Source of the DNA: CABHOJ01 sp965649545
GTDB taxonomy: Bacteria > Pseudomonadota > Gammaproteobacteria > Burkholderiales > Methylophilaceae
Direction of reading: 5' to 3'
Length of the DNA: 5,735 nt
Assembly (NCBI GenBank): GCA_965649545.1
Contig: CBFGLF010000112.1
Coordinates: 1-5,735 of the forward strand
Every line of letters begins with the position of its first letter. The stretch's first letter is position 1. The notes under the pieces were generated by a model. The model did no database searches. It was not told the origin of the DNA and saw nothing but the letters and a program-made list of their open reading frames with translations. Below are positions 1 through 5,700 of this stretch, piece after piece. The position numbers and the translations under genes were made by a program.

Positions 1-46
1 GGGTTTGTGCGAAACTTGGGCATCGCCTGAACAATGAAAGTCTGCC

Positions 47-1762
47 GTGACTAAACTCAAATTGCTGATCGGCCAGTGGCTGGCGAACCTCACCAGGCGT
101 CTCCGCAACAACTTCTACCTTTACCTCGCGGCTTTGCTGACGGTATTCCTGCTGCTCGACGCCAGCGTGTTCAAGGTCGGCGAGAACATGCGCCAGAAGG
201 CTTTCGACCTGATGGTACGCAGTCGCGTCATCGTGCCGGCGCCGGACAAGGACATCGTCATCGTCGACGTCAACGAGGCCAGTCTCTCAGCGATGGCGAA
301 CGAGTACGGTCGCTGGCCCTGGCCGCGCCAGGTCTTCGGCGAGTTCCTGGAGAATATCCAGGCGCAGCAGCCCAAGGCCGTGGTGTTCGATATCCTGTTC
401 AGCGATGCCGATATCTACAACCCGGATAGCGACGCCTACTTCAACGAGGTGATCGCCGGCAGCAGCAACACTTTCTTTCCTTTCCTGCGCCTGCCTGCCG
501 AGCATGACGCGCTGAGCCAGGTGAAACCCGACATGATCAAGGGCCTGACCGAAGTGACGCCAGGCAAAGGTGAGCAGGAGGCGACCATCGCCGTGGTGCT
601 GCCGCATTTCGAGGCCGCCGTCGATTCCGGAAGACTCGGTACCCATAACATCTATCCGGACAAGGACGGTATCGTCCGCGAATACCGGCTCTACAACGAC
701 GATTACGGCTGGCGCCTGCCTTCGCTGCCGATGGCGGTGGCCAAGTCGCTGGGCTATCCCCTCCCCGAATCGCAGAATGTGCTGCTCAACTGGCGCGGCA
801 AGCCGTTCACCTACCAGTACGTGACCTTCAGCGACGTCATGGCGGACATGAGCGCCAAGAACAAGCAGCGCCCGCAGGATGAGTTCACCGGCAAGATCGT
901 GCTGATCGGTTCCACCGCGCCAAGCCTGTTCGACCTCAAGGCGACCGCGATGGCCAAGATGCATCCGGGCGTCGAGATCCTGGCGACCGCGATCGACAAC
1001 ATCAAACACAACGATTACCTCTGGGTCTGGCGCGGCACGCTGCCTTATCTGCTACTGAGCCTGTTGATGATCTGGCTGACGACACTGGCGTTCTACATCA
1101 ACGTCGATCGCGACCGTTTCAACAAGGTCTTCAGCATGAGCCAGATCGGACTATTGGTGCTTTCCTATATCGGTATCAACATCACCAACGCTTATCTGGA
1201 CTTCACCGGACCGATCACCTGGGCGGTGGCCTATTTCAGTATCGCCAAGGTCTATGCCTTGGCCACCGACCGCGCATTGCAACGGTGGCTCGCCTATGGC
1301 GTGACCGCCGACAAGGATGGGACGCACGTATTGATCATGCCCATCCTGGTCGAAAGCAGCGAACCCTTGGGCGATGGCCTGCTGAAAAAACTGAAAAGGC
1401 AACTGGAGCTCAACAGCACGACGCCCAACAATATCGAGGTCATCAAAGGCGTACAAGGCGGCATCTGGGGGCTATTCACCGACATGGCAGTGGTCAGCTG
1501 GTCCTATGCCGAGACCAAGACGCAATACGCCGAGCAGGCAAAGCAGGATGCGGCACAGCTGACCCAGAAGCTGCCTGCGATCTTGCGCGAGATCGGTCTG
1601 CCGGACGAGACGCTGGCGCGTTATACCTTGCACGAGGGCGGGTTCGTCGCGGGCCAGCCGATCGCCAACCAGTGGCGTAGCCTGTTCGCACAGGCCGTCA
1701 TCAAGCTGGAACATGTCGAGGCCGGCAGTACCGGCATCGCAGAAGCACCCATGAAAGGTTGA
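47..1762 (+). CDS. CHASE2-domain membrane sensor protein with unassigned cytoplasmic C-terminal region
   Basis: A 571-residue inner-membrane protein with the CHASE2 layout. One membrane helix lies at about 22-40, a periplasmic sensor domain at about 45-325, and three helices at about 330-350, 363-381 and 386-405; a cytoplasmic tail of about 160 residues follows. CHASE2 hallmarks are visible: the strand DIVIVDVNEASL (69-80), GRWPWPR (88-94), AVVFDILFSDAD (111-122), GKIVLIGSTA (282-291) and HPGVEILATAIDNI (306-319). CHASE2 domains are extracytoplasmic sensors usually joined to a nucleotide cyclase, kinase or GGDEF domain. None of those motifs is present here, so the output is unknown. The tail has alternating strand-like and helix-like stretches, including a probable long helix at 490-517. 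The start is GTG at 47, with GAAAG at 36-40 as a plausible ribosome binding site; the TM1-first N-terminus fits the family. It is the first complete gene of a three-gene operon. The domain call is secure; ligand and output are unknown. Confidence 0.9.
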   Translation: MTKLKLLIGQWLANLTRRLRNNFYLYLAALLTVFLLLDASVFKVGENMRQKAFDLMVRSRVIVPAPDKDIVIVDVNEASLSAMANEYGRWPWPRQVFGEFLENIQAQQPKAVVFDILFSDADIYNPDSDAYFNEVIAGSSNTFFPFLRLPAEHDALSQVKPDMIKGLTEVTPGKGEQEATIAVVLPHFEAAVDSGRLGTHNIYPDKDGIVREYRLYNDDYGWRLPSLPMAVAKSLGYPLPESQNVLLNWRGKPFTYQYVTFSDVMADMSAKNKQRPQDEFTGKIVLIGSTAPSLFDLKATAMAKMHPGVEILATAIDNIKHNDYLWVWRGTLPYLLLSLLMIWLTTLAFYINVDRDRFNKVFSMSQIGLLVLSYIGINITNAYLDFTGPITWAVAYFSIAKVYALATDRALQRWLAYGVTADKDGTHVLIMPILVESSEPLGDGLLKKLKRQLELNSTTPNNIEVIKGVQGGIWGLFTDMAVVSWSYAETKTQYAEQAKQDAAQLTQKLPAILREIGLPDETLARYTLHEGGFVAGQPIANQWRSLFAQAVIKLEHVEAGSTGIAEAPMKG

Positions 1763-1766
1763 AGTC

Positions 1767-2270
1767 ATGCATATTCGAAGCGCGCTACTCCTGCTGATGC
1801 TGCTACCGGCCATCAGTTTCGCCGCGGACAAGGGCACGGCACTCAAAGCCGATACCTTGCGCGCACAACCCTATTCCGATGCCAAGACCGCAGGCAGCCT
1901 GTCACGCGGGGATAGCGTCGATATCCTGGGCAAACAAGGCGCTTGGCTCAAGGTCAAGACGGCCAAGAGCACCGGCTGGGTCCGTTTATTGTCGGTGAAG
2001 CGAGGCACAACAGGTAGCAGCGCCTCCGGGCAAGTGTCGGGTGCCTTGAATGTCGCCAGCGGACGTGCCGGCACCGGCCAGGTGGTGGCGACGACCGGCG
2101 TCCGTGGCTTGAGCGCGGAAGAGCTGAAGAGTGCGACATTCAACGAGGACGAGATCAAGCAGATGGAATCCTATGAACAAAGCAAACCCGCCGCGCAGAA
2201 ATTCGCCGGCTCGGGCGGCCTGAAGGCCATGAAATTCAGCTACCTGCCGGCACCGGGAGCACAGCCATGA
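1767..2270 (+). CDS. Exported bacterial SH3 (SH3b) domain protein
   Basis: A 167-residue protein with a clear signal peptide: His and Arg near the start, a Leu/Met-rich core, and a likely cut after SFA at residue 19 or just beyond. The mature part begins with an SH3b-like domain at about 23-80: LKADTLRAQPYSDAKTAGSL, then GDSVDILGKQGAWLKVKT, then TGWVRLLSV, which is the usual SH3_3 strand pattern. SH3b domains commonly bind peptidoglycan peptides or act as periplasmic protein-binding modules; which applies here is not visible. A Gly/Ser/Ala-rich linker (81-110) leads to a second segment, GVRGLSAEELKSATFNEDEI (111-130) followed by a Lys/Ala-rich helix and a GGL...YLP ending. This segment looks conserved rather than disordered and may be a partner-binding tail. 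The start ATG lies 4 bp after the CHASE2 stop, with GAAAGG (1753-1758) at good spacing. The 3' end overlaps the protease start by 4 bp, so the proteins are probably co-translated. Periplasmic adaptor is an inference. Confidence 0.82.
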   Translation: MHIRSALLLLMLLPAISFAADKGTALKADTLRAQPYSDAKTAGSLSRGDSVDILGKQGAWLKVKTAKSTGWVRLLSVKRGTTGSSASGQVSGALNVASGRAGTGQVVATTGVRGLSAEELKSATFNEDEIKQMESYEQSKPAAQKFAGSGGLKAMKFSYLPAPGAQP

Positions 2271-3166
2271 TCCGGACACCTTCGCTGTTAATGATGACGT
2301 TGCTGACCTGCATCGTCCCTTCGGCGCATGCCTTCGATCTGAACGATGCACTCAAGGGCGCCAAGGATGTGATGGAGCAGCAGAAAAACGAAACTCCACC
2401 GAAAGCTCAAGACAACAAAACGACTGAAGCGACGGCCGAACCGGCAAAGCCCACGCTCAACCTGAAGAACCCGAGCCAGGCGGAAGAGATCCAGATCGGC
2501 CGCGAGATCACCGGTAACCTGCTAGGCGCTTCGCCGCTGGTCAAGGACGCCGCGCTGCAACGCTATGTGAACCAGGTCGGCCGTTGGGTCGCCAGCCAAA
2601 GCGAACGCCCTGACCTGCCATGGCATTTCGGGGTGATCGAAAGCGAAGACCTCAATGCCTTCGCGGCGCCTGGAGGGTATGTGGTCATCACCAAAGGCCT
2701 GTATCGCAAGATGCAGAACGAAGCCCAGCTCGCCGGTGTGCTAGGCCATGAGATCGGTCATGTGGTGAAGAAGCACCACCTGAAGGTCATGCAGAAGCAG
2801 CAGCTATTGAATATGGGGGCTGGTCTGCTGGGCCAGAAATACGGCAAGGACAACCAGACCGTAGAGAAAGTCATCGGCAGCGGCGCCGAGGTGCTGGCGA
2901 GAGGTCTGGACAAGGATGCGGAATACGAAGCCGACCGCGTCGGCCTGGTGCTGGCCACCCGTGCCGGCTATGAGCCATACGGACTGCCTGAGGTCTTGCA
3001 AGCCATCAGTGAAGCCGATAAGTCGGACAAGAGCGTGGCCCTGCTGTTCAAGACCCATCCGCATCCCGACGATCGCTTGACCCGACTGGCAGAATCCACC
3101 GGCAGCAAACTCGACAAAATCACCGGCAAGACCCTGGAGAACCGCTTCTACAAGCTCAAGCCTTAG
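2267..3166 (+). CDS. Periplasmic M48-family zinc metalloprotease (loipin/BepA-like catalytic domain)
   Basis: A 299-residue secreted protease. The signal peptide spans residues 1-22 (cleavage after SAHA); Cys15 does not sit in a convincing lipobox, so a soluble protein is more likely than a lipoprotein. A charged Pro/Lys/Thr-rich linker (36-66) precedes the M48 domain (about 70-290). The zinc site is complete: HEIGH at 161-165 (His161, Glu162 catalytic, His165) and the ExxxD motif E219-YEA-D223, whose Glu is the third ligand in this family. The upstream stretch GGYVVITKGLYRKM (136-149) is typical of the family. The late motif THPHPDDR (263-270) matches the conserved HP...R loop, which in E. 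coli BepA holds a regulatory histidine. No TPR repeats follow, so it resembles short LoiP/YcaL-type proteins rather than BepA. Relatives degrade or assist misassembled outer-membrane proteins. The start overlaps the SH3 stop (ATGA), with GGAG at 2256-2259. Family and activity are confident; the substrate is unknown. Confidence 0.92.
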   Translation: MIRTPSLLMMTLLTCIVPSAHAFDLNDALKGAKDVMEQQKNETPPKAQDNKTTEATAEPAKPTLNLKNPSQAEEIQIGREITGNLLGASPLVKDAALQRYVNQVGRWVASQSERPDLPWHFGVIESEDLNAFAAPGGYVVITKGLYRKMQNEAQLAGVLGHEIGHVVKKHHLKVMQKQQLLNMGAGLLGQKYGKDNQTVEKVIGSGAEVLARGLDKDAEYEADRVGLVLATRAGYEPYGLPEVLQAISEADKSDKSVALLFKTHPHPDDRLTRLAESTGSKLDKITGKTLENRFYKLKP

Positions 3167-3875
3167 TCTTCGGTGAACGGGCGACCCGCTGGCTGGCGTG
3201 TTCCAGCGCGAACTCGTAGATGTCCAGCAAATCTTCTTTACTGACGTCGATGAAACCGTCCATCTTGCCGAGCGCCCATTCGAAATCCGCTTCCGTCAGC
3301 TGCACCTGTTTCACCGGTTTGGCGACGAAGCGCTCATGGTGCGGATGATGCGAGTCGAACATGGGATAGCGGCGGCCCGGCATGACGTTATTGATGAAAA
3401 GGGCCAGCAGGAGCAAGGTGACGGCATTGAGCGCGACCACCTCATAACAGAAGGCGTAGCCCATGGCATGCACTTCCGGCCCGCCCAACACGGCGATCAT
3501 GGCGGTCGCCGCGCTAGGTGGGTGCATGCAATGTAGCAGGTGCATGGCGAAGATCGCCAGCGCCACGGCAGATGCGGTCGCGATGACCGGGTGCGGGATC
3601 AGGCTGGCGCAGGCCACCCCAAGGAACGCCGACACGACATGCCCGCCGAGCATGGGCCAGGGTTGCGCCATCGGGCTATGCGGCACGGCGAACAGCAGGA
3701 AGGTACTAGCCCCCATGGAAGCCAATACCGGGATCATCACGCTGAACTCGTGCGATATCTGGGTGACTTCTAGGGTCAAGGCGGCGACCGCGATGAAGGC
3801 GCCCGCAGACGAGATCAATTTTTCCGAGAATCTGGGATGGCTGGCACGATAGCCGGAAACAAACTTTTGCCACAT
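3156..3875 (-). CDS. HPP-family integral membrane protein
   Basis: An inner-membrane protein of 239 residues from the ATG at 3875. About five hydrophobic segments lie near 18-38, 44-64, 76-94, 96-115 and 141-163. Family signatures are GASTFLLFAVPHSPMAQPW (55-73) and the name-giving motif LLHCMHPPSAATA (113-125). HPP proteins of cyanobacteria and plastids have been linked to nitrite transport; bacterial members are mostly uncharacterised, so the substrate here is open. After the last helix comes a His-rich loop, DSHHPHHERF (174-183). Next is a short acidic helical segment (about 193-230) like the linker that joins HPP to CBS domains in longer relatives, but the CBS domains are absent. The start is ambiguous: ATG 3923 (255 aa) and TTG 3977 (273 aa) are in frame, the added residues are acidic and low-complexity, and none of the three starts has a good ribosome binding site. 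I chose 3875 because a perfect TATAAT overlaps the 3923 start. The 3' end overlaps the protease gene by 11 bp, tail to tail. Confidence 0.85.
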   Translation of the reverse strand: MWQKFVSGYRASHPRFSEKLISSAGAFIAVAALTLEVTQISHEFSVMIPVLASMGASTFLLFAVPHSPMAQPWPMLGGHVVSAFLGVACASLIPHPVIATASAVALAIFAMHLLHCMHPPSAATAMIAVLGGPEVHAMGYAFCYEVVALNAVTLLLLALFINNVMPGRRYPMFDSHHPHHERFVAKPVKQVQLTEADFEWALGKMDGFIDVSKEDLLDIYEFALEHASQRVARSPKTKA

Positions 3876-3921
3876 AGGGAACTGAACACCATTCGACGAC
3901 GCCGGTTCGGCGGGGGCGCCC

Positions 3922-3952
3922 ATTATAGGGGAATCATCGCCGTTATCGTCAC
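3922..3952 (-). promoter_or_regulatory. Candidate sigma-70 promoter for the HPP gene
   Basis: On the reverse strand a perfect -10 hexamer TATAAT occupies 3927-3922. A 4/6 match to the -35 consensus, GTGACG, lies at 3952-3947. The spacer is 19 bp, longer than the optimal 17. Transcription would begin near 3915, about 40 nt before the ATG at 3875. It overlaps the in-frame ATG at 3923, so both cannot be used from the same transcript. Found by eye only. Confidence 0.4.
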
Positions 3953-3995
3953 CGACATCCTTCCCCGTGATATCCAAAGCGAGTCGCAGACCATG

Positions 3996-4013
3996 GATTC
4001 ATGCCCCTGTCAT
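3996..4013 (+). promoter_or_regulatory. Candidate Pho box (PhoB operator) upstream of phoA
   Basis: Two 7-bp direct repeats with the 11-bp period of a Pho box: GATTCAT (3996-4002), a 4-bp spacer, then CTGTCAT (4007-4013). The second repeat is a perfect match to the Escherichia coli half-site; the first matches at 4 of 7 (TCAT). The spacer GCCC is not AT-rich as usual, which weakens the call. A candidate -10 (TAGATA 4024-4029 or GATAAC 4026-4031) lies 10-12 bp downstream, the position expected of a PhoB-dependent promoter where the box replaces the -35. Its place directly before an alkaline phosphatase gene is the main support. Confidence 0.5.
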
Positions 4014-4023
4014 CTCAGGGCGG

Positions 4024-4031
4024 TAGATAAC
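4024..4031 (+). promoter_or_regulatory. Candidate -10 element of the phoA promoter
   Basis: TAGATAAC contains two overlapping weak -10 candidates: TAGATA (3/6) and GATAAC (4/6). Either would put the transcription start near 4036-4039, essentially on the upstream ATG at 4037, and would leave a leader of about 40 nt before the TTG at 4079. The call depends on the adjacent Pho box and is weak alone. Confidence 0.35.
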
Positions 4032-4067
4032 CGGTCATGCCCAGCATCTACATATCCCATCACCTAC

Positions 4068-4071
4068 AGGA
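4068..4071 (+). promoter_or_regulatory. Ribosome binding site supporting the TTG start of phoA
   Basis: AGGA at 4068-4071 (within ACAGGA) stands 7 nt before the TTG at 4079, an ideal spacing. The upstream ATG at 4037 has only AGGG at 4017-4020, 16 nt away. This site decides the start in favour of 4079. Confidence 0.6.
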
Positions 4072-4078
4072 CGCCATA

Positions 4079-5653
4079 TTGAAGACCAACACCTCCCCAC
4101 ATCCCACATGGATGGGCACCATTGCCCTGCTGATCTCGACGAGCCTCCAGGCGGCCGAACCGGCAGTCAAAGGCCCTGAAAAGGTCGAAGACTGGTGGAA
4201 CGCAGGCCAGGCGCATATCCAGCGCAGCGAACAGTTGAAGCCGATCACCGGCAAGGCCAGGAACGTCATCCTCTTCGTCGGCGACGGCATGGGCGTCTCC
4301 ACCGTCACCGCGGCGCGCATCCTGGAAGGCCAGATGCGCGGTCTGACTGGCGAGGAGAACGCGCTGTTCTTCGAGACCTTGCCGCATGTGGCGCTCTCCA
4401 AGACCTATACCTGGGACCAGCAGACCCCTGATTCGGCGCCCACCATGACCGCCATGATCACCGGCTACAAGGCACGCGACGGGATGTTGTCGGTGGATCA
4501 CACCACGCGCCGGGGCGAATGCGATGCGCATGCGGTCGCAAAACGCAGCTTGCCGACCCTGCTCGAACAGGCAGCCGAGGCCGGCAAGGCCACCGGTATC
4601 GTGACCACAGCCCGCATCACTCACGCCACACCGGGTGCGACCTATGCCCACACGCCCGATCGTGACTGGGAAGGCGATGCCATGCTGCCGCCGAACTGCG
4701 GCGTCAAGGATATCGCCCGTCAACTGGTCGAGCTCTCGCCCACCGTCATGAACAGCCTGAAGGTCGCGTTGGGTGGCGGTCGTGATTTCTTCAGGACTAC
4801 CGCACAACCCGACCCCGAATATCCAGACAGGACGGGGACGCGCAAGGATGGCCGCGACCTCATCGACGCCTGGCTGGCGAGCCGCAACCGACTTGCCAGC
4901 GGCAGCCGATATGTCTGGGACAAAGCAGGCTTCGATCAGGTGGACCCGAAGACGACCCCTTTCCTGCTCGGCCTGTTCGAACCTTCGCACATGCAATGGG
5001 AAGCGGATCGCGCCAAGGATCAGGCGGGCGAACCTTCGCTCAGCGAGATGACGCGAAAATCCCTGGAGATGCTGCAAGGCAGCCGGCAGGGGTACTTCCT
5101 GCATGTGGAAGCCGGTCGCATCGATCATGGCCACCATGCCGGCAACGCCAAGCGCGCGCTACTCGATACGATCGAGCTGGCAAAAGCGGTGAAGACGGCG
5201 TATGAGATGACCGATCCCAAGGAGACGCTCATCATCGTCACCGCGGATCATAGCCATGTCTTCACTATCGCCGGCTATCCGCATCGGGGCAATCCCATCC
5301 TGGGGCTGGTGAAACCTGTGCCGGAACAGGACGGCGGCTTGCCTGATGTGGCACGCGATGCCAACGACCTCCCCTACACCACCCTCAATTATGCGAACGG
5401 GCCAGGTGCCAGGAACCGATCGCCGACAGGCGGAAGGCCGGACCTGTCGCACGTCGACACCAGCGCTACCGACTACAAGCAGGAAGCCATCGTCGAATTC
5501 AAGTCCGAGACGCACGGCGGCGAGGATGTGGCGATCTATGCCTCCGGACCTAAAGCCTATCTGGTCCACGGGGTCATGGAACAGAACTGGATCTACCATG
5601 TGATGCGCGCTGCCTTCGGCCTGAGCGCGAAGGGTTCCCCGTCTGGGAAATAG
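4079..5653 (+). CDS. phoA: Periplasmic alkaline phosphatase, PhoA family (EC 3.1.3.1)
   Basis: Hydrolyses phosphate monoesters in the periplasm to release inorganic phosphate. From the TTG start it has 524 residues; an ATG at 4037 would add 14. The signal peptide ends near LQA/AE (25/26). The catalytic set is complete: metal-binding Asp69 (VGDGMG), nucleophile Ser119 in PDSAPT, Arg195 (DRDW), Glu344, Asp349 and His353 (VEAGRIDHGHH), Asp390-His391 (VTADHSH) and His479 (ETHGGED). At the two positions where E. coli PhoA has Asp153 and Lys328, this protein has His182 and His350, the pattern of animal enzymes. LGGGRDFF (231-238) is another animal-like motif. The only two cysteines, Cys148 and Cys207, sit where animal enzymes have a conserved disulfide. 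It is divergent from the HPP gene; a candidate Pho box upstream suggests PhoB-controlled induction when phosphate is low. The family call is firm; the start and regulation are inferred. Confidence 0.95.
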   Translation: MKTNTSPHPTWMGTIALLISTSLQAAEPAVKGPEKVEDWWNAGQAHIQRSEQLKPITGKARNVILFVGDGMGVSTVTAARILEGQMRGLTGEENALFFETLPHVALSKTYTWDQQTPDSAPTMTAMITGYKARDGMLSVDHTTRRGECDAHAVAKRSLPTLLEQAAEAGKATGIVTTARITHATPGATYAHTPDRDWEGDAMLPPNCGVKDIARQLVELSPTVMNSLKVALGGGRDFFRTTAQPDPEYPDRTGTRKDGRDLIDAWLASRNRLASGSRYVWDKAGFDQVDPKTTPFLLGLFEPSHMQWEADRAKDQAGEPSLSEMTRKSLEMLQGSRQGYFLHVEAGRIDHGHHAGNAKRALLDTIELAKAVKTAYEMTDPKETLIIVTADHSHVFTIAGYPHRGNPILGLVKPVPEQDGGLPDVARDANDLPYTTLNYANGPGARNRSPTGGRPDLSHVDTSATDYKQEAIVEFKSETHGGEDVAIYASGPKAYLVHGVMEQNWIYHVMRAAFGLSAKGSPSGK

Positions 5654-5662
5654 AGATATAAA

Positions 5663-5700
5663 AACGGACGTTACCTGCAGGAGACAGGTGGACGTCCGTT
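5663..5700. terminator. Hairpin terminator after phoA, strongest for reverse-strand transcription
   Basis: A 9-bp perfect outer stem pairs AACGGACGT (5663-5671) with ACGTCCGTT (5692-5700). A small bulge (T against GG) separates it from a 5-bp inner stem, ACCTG (5673-5677) with CAGGT (5685-5689), closed by a 7-nt loop. It starts 10 bp after the phoA stop. Read forward, the tail is TTGTTGGGTT, a poor U-tract. Read in reverse, the stem runs into TTTTTATAT, a good one. It may serve both directions, but its features fit a convergent gene from the right best. Confidence 0.7.

Noticed and set aside
34..54. Six-codon frame starting at ATG 34
   Set aside because: It is too short, lacks a ribosome binding site, and overlaps the CHASE2 start out of frame; there is no sign that it is a leader peptide.
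287..1009. Reverse-strand open frame (240 codons) opposite the CHASE2 gene
   Set aside because: It is antisense to conserved CHASE2 motifs, with a His/Arg/Asp-rich composition and no family resemblance.
1277..1762. Adenylate or guanylate cyclase domain at the end of the CHASE2 protein
   Set aside because: FTDM at 477-480 faintly recalls the first cyclase motif, but the metal-binding, substrate and transition-state residues and the expected spacing are missing.
3463..3852. Forward open frame opposite the HPP gene
   Set aside because: It is the complement of the conserved HPP membrane core. The reverse frame has clear membrane helices and the HPP motif, while this one has nothing recognisable.
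3928..3966. Inverted repeat GGGGAA ... TTCCCC flanking the HPP promoter region
   Set aside because: Only 6 bp per arm with a 27-bp gap; this is expected by chance and has no further symmetry to suggest an operator.
4007..4020. Short hairpin CCCTG/CAGGG in the phoA upstream region (5-bp stem, within 4006-4020)
   Set aside because: It is a weak stem with no U-tract and overlaps the candidate Pho box; unlikely to be a terminator or riboswitch.
4064..5137. Long reverse-strand open frame (357 codons) opposite phoA
   Set aside because: It lies wholly over the well-supported phosphatase gene. Its translation has no recognisable domain and is rich in Arg, Gly and His, typical of an antisense shadow in GC-rich DNA.
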